Assembly: GCA_030631915.1 (NCBI GenBank)
Contig: DAOVKF010000064.1
Span: 1-8,684 of the forward strand
Reading direction: 5' to 3'
Source: Candidatus Omnitrophota bacterium
GTDB taxonomy: Bacteria > Omnitrophota > Gorgyraeia > Tantalellales > Tantalellaceae
Length of the DNA stretch: 8,684 nt
In this document: positions 1-7,561 of the stretch, piece after piece
How positions within the stretch are numbered: position 1 is the first letter of the stretch
How the letters are laid out: each line of letters opens with the position of its first letter
The notes under the pieces: generated by a model
The model's database searches: none
Seen by the model: only the letters and a program-made list of their open reading frames with translations
What the model was told of the DNA's origin: nothing
Made by a program: the position numbers and the translations under genes

Positions 1-1941
1 GATTTTTTCCCGCTGACGGTCGAGTACCAGGAAAAGACGTTTGCCGCGGGTAAGATCCCCGGTGGATTTTTTAAAAGAGAAGGCCGGCCGTCGGAAAAAG
101 CGATCCTTACGGCCAGGATGATAGACAGGCCGATAAGGCCGCTGTTCCCGGAAGGCATGCTTAACGAGACGCAGGTCGTGGCCACCGTCCTTTCCATCGA
201 CGATAAGAGCGACCCTGATATCCTTGCGCTTATAGGGGCGTCGGCGGCGCTTACCATTTCCAATATCCCTTTTGACGGCCCCCTCGGCGCGGTCCGCGTG
301 GGAATTATCGATGATCAGTTCGTCCTGAACCCCACTTTCGAGGAAAGGGAAAAAAGCGGATTGGACCTTGTCATCGTGGCGAACGAAGAGGATGTGGTCA
401 TGCTTGAGGCCGGGGCCGATCAGATCTCTGAAGAGAGGATGACTGAGGCGATAAAGTTCGGCCATGAAGGGCTCAAACCCCTGATCGAGGCGCAAAAACG
501 GTTCCGGGAAGCGGTCGGCAAGCCCAAGAGAGAAGATATCTCCCGGGTGGAGGTCGACCTCGAGTTGTATAACAAGATCAGGGAAAAAGTCACGGACAGG
601 TTCAACCGGATACTGTTGATGTCCGACAAGCAGCAGCGGATGGAGGCCCTTGATCTTCTGCGGGGTGAGCTGATCGAACAGGAGATCAAGGGGGGCAATG
701 AGTCCCCTGAGCAGGCAGTCAAGGCCGCTCTGGGCAAACTGGAAAAAGAGATCGTGAGGGACATAATACTTAAGGGCGGGAAGCGCGTCGACGGAAGAGA
801 GTTCGGGCAGATAAGAAAGCTTGAGTCTGATGTGAACCTGCTTCCGCGCACTCACGGGTCGGCCCTGTTCACCAGGGGAGAGACACAGGCCCTTGCCGTG
901 ACCACACTGGGCACAGGCTCTGACGAGCAGATCATAGACGCCCTGGAGGGGGAGAGCAAGCGGACTTTTATGCTTCATTATAATTTTCCGCCGTTCAGCG
1001 TGGGCGAGGCAAGGCCGATGAGAGGGCCGGGAAGAAGGGAAATAGGGCACGGGGCGCTTGCCGCGAAAGCGCTGAAGCCGGTTTTACCCTCAAGTGAGGA
1101 ATTCCCCTATACCATCAGGCTCGTTTCAGAGATACTCGAATCCAACGGTTCCAGTTCCATGGCCACTGTTTGCGCCAGTTCCATGTCGCTTATGGGAGGC
1201 GGCGTGCCGGTAAAGGCCGCTGTCGGCGGGATAGCAATGGGGTTGTTGAAAGACGGTGACAATTACGTGATACTTACCGATATAGCCGGGGTGGAGGACC
1301 ACTACGGTGATATGGATTTCAAGGTCGCCGGCACCGTGGACGGTATCACCGCCGTGCAGATGGACATGAAGGTCAAAGGGGTGCGTTATGATATCCTGGT
1401 CGATGGGTTCGAAAAGGCCCGCAAAGCCCGCCTGGAAGTGCTGGAGCACATGTCGCACGCCATCGCGCAGCCGGCCGCAGAGATAGCGGAAACCGCGCCG
1501 AGGATCGTTAGCCTGAAGGTGAAGGTTGACAAGATACGGGAGATCATCGGTCCCGGCGGAAAAATGATACGCAAGATAATAGCCGAAACAGGCGCGGATA
1601 TCAACGTCGAAGATGACGGCACCTGTCAGGTGAGTTCACCCGACAAGGCTTCCCTGGAAAACGCGGTCCAGATGATACAAGACATAATCGTTGAGCCCGA
1701 GGTAGGCAGGGTCTACGAGGGCAGGATAACAAAGCTCATGAATTTCGGGGCGTTCTGCGAATTCATGCCTGGACGGGAAGGGCTCATCCATGTTTCCGAG
1801 ATCTCCAGCGATTACGTCAAGGATGCCAGTGAACATCTCGCTGAGGGAGACGAGGTCAAAGTGGTCCTGTTTGAGATCGATAGTCAAGGACGGAACAATC
1901 TCAGTATCAAACGGGTGAAGGACCTGGAGGAAAAGGGCTGA
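1..1941 (+). CDS. pnp: Polynucleotide phosphorylase (PNPase), 5'-truncated by window edge
   Basis: 3'-5' exoribonuclease that phosphorolytically degrades RNA to nucleoside diphosphates; a cytoplasmic homotrimer that acts in mRNA turnover. The frame is open from base 1 (DFFPLTVEYQEKTFAAGKIP...), so the ATG at 118 is internal and the true start lies off the left edge; by alignment with the E. coli protein from memory roughly 55 residues are missing. Order of domains in the 646 visible residues: first RNase PH core (RPIRPLFPEG, IGASAAL), all-alpha linker domain (about residues 185-255), second RNase PH core with LPRTHGSALFTRGETQA, RREIGHG and SNGSSSM, then a KH domain (IIGPGGKMIRKI, about 516-527) and an S1 domain (GRVYEGRITKLMNFGAF, near 570-586). 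The metal-binding aspartates of EDHYGDMDFK are present (residues 433 and 439, nt 1297 and 1315). All catalytic and RNA-binding modules look intact. It ends with TGA, 40 nt before dut. Confidence 0.98.
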   Translation, partial: DFFPLTVEYQEKTFAAGKIPGGFFKREGRPSEKAILTARMIDRPIRPLFPEGMLNETQVVATVLSIDDKSDPDILALIGASAALTISNIPFDGPLGAVRVGIIDDQFVLNPTFEEREKSGLDLVIVANEEDVVMLEAGADQISEERMTEAIKFGHEGLKPLIEAQKRFREAVGKPKREDISRVEVDLELYNKIREKVTDRFNRILLMSDKQQRMEALDLLRGELIEQEIKGGNESPEQAVKAALGKLEKEIVRDIILKGGKRVDGREFGQIRKLESDVNLLPRTHGSALFTRGETQALAVTTLGTGSDEQIIDALEGESKRTFMLHYNFPPFSVGEARPMRGPGRREIGHGALAAKALKPVLPSSEEFPYTIRLVSEILESNGSSSMATVCASSMSLMGGGVPVKAAVGGIAMGLLKDGDNYVILTDIAGVEDHYGDMDFKVAGTVDGITAVQMDMKVKGVRYDILVDGFEKARKARLEVLEHMSHAIAQPAAEIAETAPRIVSLKVKVDKIREIIGPGGKMIRKIIAETGADINVEDDGTCQVSSPDKASLENAVQMIQDIIVEPEVGRVYEGRITKLMNFGAFCEFMPGREGLIHVSEISSDYVKDASEHLAEGDEVKVVLFEIDSQGRNNLSIKRVKDLEEKG

Positions 1942-1981
1942 AGGGCGGAAGAAGGGATCCAATAGGAATAAATACGGCAAA
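1942..1981 (+). other. Short pnp-dut intergenic spacer
   Basis: Forty bases, purine-rich. I see no inverted repeat or T-run that would make a terminator and no convincing -10/-35 pair, so dut is probably read from the pnp transcript. The only ribosome-binding candidate is AGGA at 1964-1967, which lies a long 14 nt ahead of the TTG start of dut. Confidence 0.5.
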
Positions 1982-2431
1982 TTGAAAAAGCTGAGAGTAA
2001 AAATAAAAAGAAAAGAAAGCGCCAGGGACCTGCCCGTGCCGGATTATGCCACCAGCGGGTCAAGCGGCGTTGACCTTTATGCGGACGTCGAGGAGGACGT
2101 TTTTCTGCCTCCCGGCGGCATCAGACTCATTTCCTGCGGCATTTACATAGCCCTTCCCCGGGGTTACGAGGCCCAGATAAGGCCGAGAAGCGGTCTGGCA
2201 CTGAGGCACGGAATAAGCCTCGTCAATTCACCGGGCACGATCGACAGTGACTACAGGGGCCTGGTGAATCTTATCGCGATCAAGTTCGGAAAAGATGAAT
2301 ATGTGATCAAACGCGGCCAGCGGCGGGCTCAGATGACCATACATGAGGTCATACGGGCCGAGTTTGATGAGACCGGAGAGCTGGATGAGACCGTCCGGTC
2401 GCATGGCGGATTCGGACATACCGGGATATAG
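1982..2431 (+). CDS. dut: Deoxyuridine 5'-triphosphate nucleotidohydrolase (dUTPase)
   Basis: Hydrolyses dUTP to dUMP and pyrophosphate, keeping uracil out of DNA and feeding thymidylate synthesis; trimeric cytoplasmic enzyme. All five family motifs are visible in the 149-aa product: motif 1 SSGVDLYA (27-34), motif 2 RPRSGLALR (67-75), motif 3 GTIDSDYRG (85-93, with the catalytic Asp most likely D88 and the base-discriminating Tyr Y91), motif 4 GQRRAQMTI (112-120) and the P-loop-like C-terminal motif 5 RSHGGFGHTG (139-148). Length is normal for the family. The start is TTG: no ATG or GTG lies upstream in frame within the spacer, and the next in-frame ATG (M118, inside motif 4) would remove four of the five motifs. 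The Lys/Arg-rich first 15 residues (MKKLRVKIKRKESAR) are typical of bacterial dUTPases. The SD is weak. It ends 13 nt before uppP. Confidence 0.96.
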   Translation: MKKLRVKIKRKESARDLPVPDYATSGSSGVDLYADVEEDVFLPPGGIRLISCGIYIALPRGYEAQIRPRSGLALRHGISLVNSPGTIDSDYRGLVNLIAIKFGKDEYVIKRGQRRAQMTIHEVIRAEFDETGELDETVRSHGGFGHTGI

Positions 2432-2444
2432 ATACGACTTACTC

Positions 2445-3215
2445 ATGAGCATGGCGGAAGCGATAATATCGGGTGTGGTTCAGGGCATAACGGAGTTCCT
2501 GCCGATATCCAGCTCCGGGCATCTGGCCCTGCTGCATGGATTTTTCCATCTATCCGAACCGGACCTGTTCTTCGACATTTGTCTGCACGCCGGGACACTG
2601 GCGGCGGTTATCGTGTATTTCGGCAGGGATATGATCTCGATAATCCGCGAAAGGAAGATCTTCCTGGTTTCCTGTATCGCCGCGGCGACGGTTCCGGCCG
2701 TGGTCGCGGCTCTTTTCTTCGAGGAAAGGATAACCCTGTTCTTCGCGGATCCGCGGAAAGTGGCTTTTATGTTTATCGTGACAGGGCTCGCGCTTTTCGC
2801 GGGTCAGTTCGGGCTCCGGCCGGGAACACGGCAACGCAGGGACCCGACCCTGACGGACTCTCTGTTCATCGGCATAGCGCAGGCGTTCGCTCTTCTGCCG
2901 GGCATTTCCCGGAGCGGCGTGACCATATCGACAGGGCTTGTCAGAGGGGTCAGGAAAGAGGCCGCTTTCAGTTTTTCGTTTTTATTGTCCATTCCGGCCA
3001 TCGTCGGAGCTGTCCTTTACAAAGGCGTGGGAAGGATACGCGGCGGAGCGGTATTGACGGACGCCCCCGCGAATTATATCGCGGGCATGGCCGCCGCTTT
3101 TATCGTCGGGATCTTAAGTTTGCCGCTGTTGTTGAAGGTCATAAGAACGAAGCGGTTGTATGTTTTCGGCATATACTGTCTGCTTCTGGGCTTAAGCGGG
3201 ATATTTCTGTGGTGA
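2445..3215 (+). CDS. uppP: Undecaprenyl-diphosphatase (BacA/UppP family)
   Basis: Integral membrane phosphatase that converts undecaprenyl diphosphate to the monophosphate, recycling the lipid carrier for peptidoglycan and other envelope glycans; overexpression of the family gives bacitracin resistance. Signature motifs: the (E/Q)xxxE region VVQGITEFLPISSSGHL (Q13, E17, then SSSGH with H26) and the PGxSRSG motif LPGISRSGVTIS (152-158, Arg156). Hydrophobic segments run through the 256-aa protein (for example about 72-91, 106-121, 177-193 and the last 50 residues), as expected for a polytopic protein. The frame is open further upstream (ATGs at 2343 and 2403), but those starts would overlap dut and add residues unlike the family, which normally begins just before EAIIxGxVQG. 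ATG at 2445 or at 2451 fits; neither has a clear SD, so coupling to dut translation (gap 13 nt) is likely. No key residue is missing. Confidence 0.96.
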   Translation: MSMAEAIISGVVQGITEFLPISSSGHLALLHGFFHLSEPDLFFDICLHAGTLAAVIVYFGRDMISIIRERKIFLVSCIAAATVPAVVAALFFEERITLFFADPRKVAFMFIVTGLALFAGQFGLRPGTRQRRDPTLTDSLFIGIAQAFALLPGISRSGVTISTGLVRGVRKEAAFSFSFLLSIPAIVGAVLYKGVGRIRGGAVLTDAPANYIAGMAAAFIVGILSLPLLLKVIRTKRLYVFGIYCLLLGLSGIFLW

Positions 3216-3227
3216 CGGGACGTGGTC

Positions 3228-5459
3228 ATGGATAACGCAAGAAAGAATGAGATAAAGGCTGTTGTGCTGTTCGCGGGGAGTCTTTTCCTTTTTTTGAGCC
3301 TCTTTACTTTCAGCGAACAGGACCTTTCTTTTTATACCAGCGATCCCGGCCCGTCGTTCCAGAACCTGACAGGTGTCGCGGGCGCGTATATAAGCGGGAT
3401 TTTGCTTTTCCTGATCGGCGGGGCGGCTTATGTCATACCTCTGCTTACTCTGGTCTGGGGCGCTTCGCGCCTGTTCCAGCTGGAACAGAGAAGGTTTTTC
3501 TTTAAACTTTTCGGCCTGGGTTTTCTTGTGACCGCTGTCAGCGCGGGCCTCAGCATGCTGCAATATTCCAGCAGGACGCTGGCCTTCGCGCGCGGAGGAT
3601 TGATAGGCACGCTCGTGTCCGGATTCCTCATCAAATATCTCGGTATGGCCGGAGCCGCTGTTTTCATCCTTGCCACCATGGTCCTGTCCGTATTGATAGC
3701 CACTGAGTTCCTTATTTTACCACTGGTAATACCCGTGTTCAGGGGGATATTTAAATTCATCGCGGGTATACCCGCGCGCGCAAAGGCGTACGCGGGAAAA
3801 AGGGCCCGGGTCCCGGCGCTTTCAGGCAGAAAGATCGCGGGGGGCAGGCTTAAACAGGCCAGGCAGGACATAGCTGAAAAACTGGTGACCATGAAGGGAC
3901 AGGTTGAGAGGTCGCGCAGGACCCCGCTGGCGGAAAGCAGGGCACGGCCGGCAGTCAGGGGCAGGGACGAAGCCGGGGGAACGGTTAAGGCCGATCCCGC
4001 GCAGGAGGCTTCTGGCGCGGACAGTCCGGACGGAGGGACATCGGATTACAATCTGCCCGGGCTGGACCTGTTAAAGAGCCCGGTCATGGGAAAGGAAAAG
4101 GAAAGGGAAGACGCCCTGATGAAGTCAAGGGCCGTTCTGCTGGAAAAGACCCTTTCTGAATTCAGCGTGTCGGCCAGAGTGGTAGAGATAAACAGGGGGC
4201 CTGTCATAACCATGTACGAACTGGAACCGGCAGTCGGCACCAAGGTGGGCAGGATCACTTCTCTGGGAGACAATATCTCGCTTGCCATGAGATCGGCGGA
4301 AATAAGGATCGTCGCTCCGCTGCCGGGGAAGGGCACCATAGGCATTGAGATCCCGAATAAAAAAAGTGAACTTGTGCGGCTCAGGGATGTTGTTGAATCA
4401 AGGGAATACGCGGAAGATGATTCCCAGCTGAAGATCGCGCTCGGGAAAGAGGTCTCCGGCATCCCTATGATCGTGGACCTGGCGGCCATGCCGCATCTCC
4501 TGATAGCCGGCGCTACCGGTTCGGGGAAAACCGTATGTATAAATTCCATTATCAGCAGCCTGTTGCTGGGTTTTTCCCCTCAAGAACTGAAATTTCTTAT
4601 GGTCGATCCCAAAAGAGTGGAGCTGATGATGTTCGAGGGTATCCCGCATCTTGTTTCGCCGATCGTCACCAGCCCCAAAAAGGTCGCCGCCGCGCTGGGG
4701 TGGGTCATCAGTGAGATGGAGCGGCGTTATGACATCTTCGCGGGAAAAGGCGTCAGGAATATTACTTTCTACAACCAGAAAAAGGCAAAGGATTGGGAGG
4801 GTCTGCCTTATATCGTTGTCATCATAGACGAGCTCGCGGACCTGATGGCCGTGTCCCAGCAGGAGATCGAGGGGGCCATCATGCGTCTGGCCCAGCTTTC
4901 CCGCGCCGCGGGAATACACATGATACTCGCCACGCAGCGGCCTTCCGTGAACGTCATAACAGGTGTCATCAAGGCCAATTTCCCGGCAAGGATATCCTTC
5001 AAGGTTACCTCCAAGGTGGATTCAAGGACCGTTCTTGACGCGAACGGGGCGGAAAAACTGCTGGGCCGGGGGGACATGCTCCTTATGGAACCCGGCCGGC
5101 CTGATATCATCCGGGGGCAGTGCAGCCTGGTGGACGACGGGGAGATAAAAAATATCGTCGGTTGCATAAGAGCTCAGGCAGCGCCCAGATACCTGAAAGA
5201 AGTGCTGGAGAAACAGGAAAAAAGGGAAGGAAAGGACGCCGGGGAAAAAGACGAGCTGTATAGCGAAGCCGTAAAGGTCATAATGGAGTACAGGCAGGCG
5301 TCAGTATCGATAATACAGCGAAAGCTCAGGGTCGGTTACAGCCGGGCGGCCAGATTGATAGACGTAATGGAGGAGGAAGGGATCGTCGGGCCGTATAACA
5401 GGGCAAAACCAAGAGAGATCCTCGTCGACAGCATTGAGGACCTTCCGGAAGGGCAATAG
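3228..5459 (+). CDS. ftsK: DNA translocase FtsK/SpoIIIE
   Basis: Septum-associated ATPase that pumps chromosomal DNA during division and, in most bacteria, activates XerCD recombination at dif. The 743-aa product has an N-terminal membrane domain (hydrophobic segments about 11-28, 52-78, 91-110 and 138-170), a short charged linker (about 175-275), the alpha domain (from YNLPGLDLL, about 275-400), and the RecA-like motor with Walker A GATGSGKT (428-435) and Walker B YIVVIIDELADL (528-539; D534, E535). Next come ATQRPSVNVITGVIKAN and LLGRGDMLL, typical of the family. The C-terminal gamma winged helix (about 675-740) carries SVSIIQRKLRVGYSRAARL and EEEGIVGP, the DNA-sequence-reading module. The linker is short, as in SpoIIIE-size proteins, rather than the very long one of E. 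coli FtsK. Start: ATG 3228 is preferred; an in-frame GTG at 3222 would add two residues. The only upstream G-rich stretch is ACGGGA, a poor SD. It lies 12 nt after uppP and 4 nt before the rodZ-like gene. Confidence 0.97.
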   Translation: MDNARKNEIKAVVLFAGSLFLFLSLFTFSEQDLSFYTSDPGPSFQNLTGVAGAYISGILLFLIGGAAYVIPLLTLVWGASRLFQLEQRRFFFKLFGLGFLVTAVSAGLSMLQYSSRTLAFARGGLIGTLVSGFLIKYLGMAGAAVFILATMVLSVLIATEFLILPLVIPVFRGIFKFIAGIPARAKAYAGKRARVPALSGRKIAGGRLKQARQDIAEKLVTMKGQVERSRRTPLAESRARPAVRGRDEAGGTVKADPAQEASGADSPDGGTSDYNLPGLDLLKSPVMGKEKEREDALMKSRAVLLEKTLSEFSVSARVVEINRGPVITMYELEPAVGTKVGRITSLGDNISLAMRSAEIRIVAPLPGKGTIGIEIPNKKSELVRLRDVVESREYAEDDSQLKIALGKEVSGIPMIVDLAAMPHLLIAGATGSGKTVCINSIISSLLLGFSPQELKFLMVDPKRVELMMFEGIPHLVSPIVTSPKKVAAALGWVISEMERRYDIFAGKGVRNITFYNQKKAKDWEGLPYIVVIIDELADLMAVSQQEIEGAIMRLAQLSRAAGIHMILATQRPSVNVITGVIKANFPARISFKVTSKVDSRTVLDANGAEKLLGRGDMLLMEPGRPDIIRGQCSLVDDGEIKNIVGCIRAQAAPRYLKEVLEKQEKREGKDAGEKDELYSEAVKVIMEYRQASVSIIQRKLRVGYSRAARLIDVMEEEGIVGPYNRAKPREILVDSIEDLPEGQ
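3761..3776. repeat. 16-bp perfect GC-rich palindrome inside ftsK
   Basis: CGCGGGTATACCCGCG is its own reverse complement. It lies in the codons for the junction of the last membrane segment and the linker of FtsK (IAGIPARA). It does not extend further: the flanking bases T and C do not pair. A similar near-palindrome with 8-bp arms around one central base is at 4898-4914, also within ftsK, so such structures may simply arise from GC-rich codon choice here. No function is implied by position. Confidence 0.55.
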
Positions 5460-5463
5460 GCGG

Positions 5464-6243
5464 ATGACACCCGAAGAGCTCGGAAAGATTTTCAGGGAGG
5501 CCCGGGAGAAACAGGGGATCAGCATAAAAAAAGCGAACCTGTATTCCCGGATACACCCGCAGGTCCTCAAAGATCTGGAGAACGGCTTGTACGACAGGCT
5601 TGCCGGGGTATATGTCAGGGGCTTCATGAAAAAGTACGCGGGTTACCTTGGGCTGGACAGTGAAGACATGCTCAGGAAGTACGACTCATTGAGTAAAGCC
5701 GCGCGCGGACAGGATATTCCTCCGGAGCAGGCGGAGGGAACCGTAAAAAAGCCTGAAAAAGAGAGAGTTCCGGCAGGCGGAAACACGAAATTTCCTCTCG
5801 GGACGGCAATAGTGCTGGCGCTGCCCCTCGTCATACTTGTTGTGGTCTCCATCGGTAAAATAAGCGCGCGATTCTTGCATGGCAAAGGGGAAGAGTCCCG
5901 GACCGGGACAGTGGAGACAGGGCCCTTGCTTGAGAGAAAGAAAGCCGGAGCCGCGTCTTATGGAACTTCACCCGTGACATTGACTCTCCACGCCCGCGGA
6001 AACGTCTGGATCAAGGTCCTTGACGCGGGAAAAACGGTTTTTGTCGGCACGCTCCAAAGGGGGGACATAAAGACCTTGAGGTCAGAACAACCCTTGATCG
6101 TGTGGACAGGCAAGGCCGAGAACCTTTATTTCAAGGTGAACGGCATGGATGTCGGGAAAGTCGGGGACGGGGTCATACGGAACATCCAGGTCTCAAAAGA
6201 GGGGATAAAAAAAGGGGACAGGTGGGTAGCCCGCTTTGATTGA
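5464..6243 (+). CDS. RodZ-like membrane protein: N-terminal helix-turn-helix, one TM segment, C-terminal DUF4115-type domain
   Basis: Predicted single-pass membrane protein of the RodZ/YmfM type; RodZ links MreB filaments to the elongasome and supports rod shape. The 259-aa product shows a Cro/C1-like HTH_25 domain (about 5-70: LGKIFREAREKQGISIKKA, RIHPQVLKDLENG, VYVRGFMKKYAGYLGLD), a charged linker, a hydrophobic segment (about 111-130: LGTAIVLALPLVILVVVSI), a second linker, then a beta-rich domain (about 168-245: VTLTLHARGNVWIKV, VFVGTLQRGD, NLYFKVNGMDVGKVG) that resembles the RodZ C-terminal domain. Start: ATG at 5464, 4 nt after the ftsK stop, with GGAAGGG at 5447-5453 as a possible SD. 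An in-frame TTG at 5434 would overlap ftsK and add unfamiliar residues. Position between ftsK and pgsA matches ymfM of Bacillus. Shape role is inferred from family; no mreB is in view. Confidence 0.88.
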   Translation: MTPEELGKIFREAREKQGISIKKANLYSRIHPQVLKDLENGLYDRLAGVYVRGFMKKYAGYLGLDSEDMLRKYDSLSKAARGQDIPPEQAEGTVKKPEKERVPAGGNTKFPLGTAIVLALPLVILVVVSIGKISARFLHGKGEESRTGTVETGPLLERKKAGAASYGTSPVTLTLHARGNVWIKVLDAGKTVFVGTLQRGDIKTLRSEQPLIVWTGKAENLYFKVNGMDVGKVGDGVIRNIQVSKEGIKKGDRWVARFD

Positions 6244-6286
6244 CCCGCCGCGCATGGAACGATCCTCTTTGATCCTCCAAAACCAC

Positions 6287-7561
6287 ATGAAAAAGATATA
6301 CCTTGTAAGCCTCGGTTGCCCCCGCAATCTGGTTGACAGCGAAGTGCTGCAGGGCCTTCTGGAAGAAAGAGGGTTTACTGTCGCGGCAGACGCCGGAGAT
6401 GGAATAGACGCGGCTATTGTCAATACGTGCGGTTTCATACAGGACGCGAAACAGGAATCCGTTGACATGATCCTCCGCCTTGCCGCGCTCAAAAAAGAGG
6501 GCAGGATAAAAAAACTCGTCGTCTCGGGCTGCCTGTCGCAGAGATATCCCAAAGAGCTGATGGAAGAGATAAAAGAGATCGACGGCATATTCGGGACCTC
6601 TGATTTTATCAGGATCCCCGGCCTGCTGGATGCCGTGCTGGCCGGGGAGAAGATAGAACAGATCTCCTCCGCCCCCGGTTTCCTGTATGATCATTCAAGC
6701 AAAAGGGCGTTTCTGACTCCCCCGCATTATGCCTATGTGAAGATACAGGAGGGGTGTCCCAACAGGTGTTCTTACTGCGTTATTCCCGACCTGAGAGGAC
6801 GGCTTCGCAGCCGGACCGTTGATTCGATATTACGGGAAGCCGGGAATATAAAAGCGGAACGGGCCGTGAAAGAGCTTATACTTATAGGCCAGGATATTAC
6901 TTCTTTCGGGATCGAGAGATCCGGACGCTCCGAGCTCGCGGACCTTTTGAAAAAGATAGGACCGGTGATGAAAAACGGCTGGGTCAGGCTTTTATACACC
7001 CACCCCGCCCGTTTCACCGATGAACTTATCGATGTTATCAGGGATACCGGGAACATTTGCAGGTACGTGGATCTCCCTGTCCAGCATGTCAATGACGGGA
7101 TCCTGCGGGACATGAACCGTTGCCATAACAGGGATGATATCACCGGTCTGATACGCCGCCTGCGCCGCCGCGTGAAGGGCGTCGCGCTGCGGACCTCCAT
7201 CATAGTCGGTTTTCCCGGCGAGACCGACGCGCAGTTCGAGGAGTTACTTGACTTTTTGAGAGAGATAAAGTTCGAACGTCTGGGCGCCTTCATGTATTCC
7301 AGGGAAGAGGGGACCAGGGCTGCCGGATTCAGTGGACAGATCCCGCAAAAAGTGAAGCGGGACAGGTTCGACGAGGTAATGAGACTCCAGCAGGAAATAT
7401 CCCGGGAAAATAACCTGAAACTCCTGGGTAAGACCATGAAGGTTTTAATAGATGAACGGCTAGATACCGATCCCGGGCAGTTTTCCGGCCGGACCTACAT
7501 GGACGCTCCGGAAGTGGACGGCACCGTATTCGTTCGCGGGGAGGACCTCAGGACAGGGTAA
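6287..7561 (+). CDS. rimO: Ribosomal protein uS12 methylthiotransferase RimO, apparently cut short by an in-frame TAA
   Basis: Radical-SAM enzyme with two [4Fe-4S] clusters that adds a methylthio group to the conserved Asp of ribosomal protein S12. Numbered from ATG 6287 (424 aa), the N-terminal cluster cysteines are C11 (LGCPRNLVDSE), C48 (NTCGF) and C82 (SGCLSQRYP); the radical-SAM cluster is C157, C161, C164 (EGCPNRCSYCVIPDLRGRLRSR). The family-typical LPVQHVNDGILRDMNR and IVGFPGETDAQF follow. A C-terminal TRAM domain begins near GKTMKVLID and includes GRTYMDAPEVDGTVFV, but stops at GEDLRTG, about 20 residues before the usual end; the missing part is encoded in frame just downstream (see 7562-7621). 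Start: ATG 6287 matches the family N-terminus but lacks an SD. A TTG at 6236, 9 nt after AGGTGGG (6220-6226), would add 17 residues and overlap the rodZ-like gene by 8 nt; ATG 6254 is a third option. Confidence 0.94.
   Translation: MKKIYLVSLGCPRNLVDSEVLQGLLEERGFTVAADAGDGIDAAIVNTCGFIQDAKQESVDMILRLAALKKEGRIKKLVVSGCLSQRYPKELMEEIKEIDGIFGTSDFIRIPGLLDAVLAGEKIEQISSAPGFLYDHSSKRAFLTPPHYAYVKIQEGCPNRCSYCVIPDLRGRLRSRTVDSILREAGNIKAERAVKELILIGQDITSFGIERSGRSELADLLKKIGPVMKNGWVRLLYTHPARFTDELIDVIRDTGNICRYVDLPVQHVNDGILRDMNRCHNRDDITGLIRRLRRRVKGVALRTSIIVGFPGETDAQFEELLDFLREIKFERLGAFMYSREEGTRAAGFSGQIPQKVKRDRFDEVMRLQQEISRENNLKLLGKTMKVLIDERLDTDPGQFSGRTYMDAPEVDGTVFVRGEDLRTG

Noticed and set aside
118..120. ATG 118 as the start of pnp
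   Set aside because: The frame is open from base 1 and the residues before it (DFFPLTVEYQEKTF, GKIPGGFFKREGRPSE) are conserved PNPase sequence, so the gene is truncated by the window edge.
2343..2444. Upstream extension of uppP from ATG 2343 or 2403
   Set aside because: It overlaps dut motif 4/5 codons, adds residues foreign to UppP, and has no SD; the family begins at about 2445-2451.
2579..3235. A 218-aa open frame on the + strand across uppP
   Set aside because: It is a shadow frame: Arg/Gly-rich with no family pattern, wholly over a well-supported gene in another frame.
1775..3966. GGGNAGGG matches (1775-1782 and 3959-3966, + strand) as FtsK-orienting KOPS sites
   Set aside because: About half a match per strand is expected by chance in this length, G-rich codons raise that, and the KOPS sequence of this lineage is unknown. 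A genome-wide strand-bias count would be needed.
6772..7437. A 221-aa open frame on the - strand opposite rimO
   Set aside because: Ser/Arg-rich antisense shadow of radical-SAM coding sequence; no motif, no SD or independent context.
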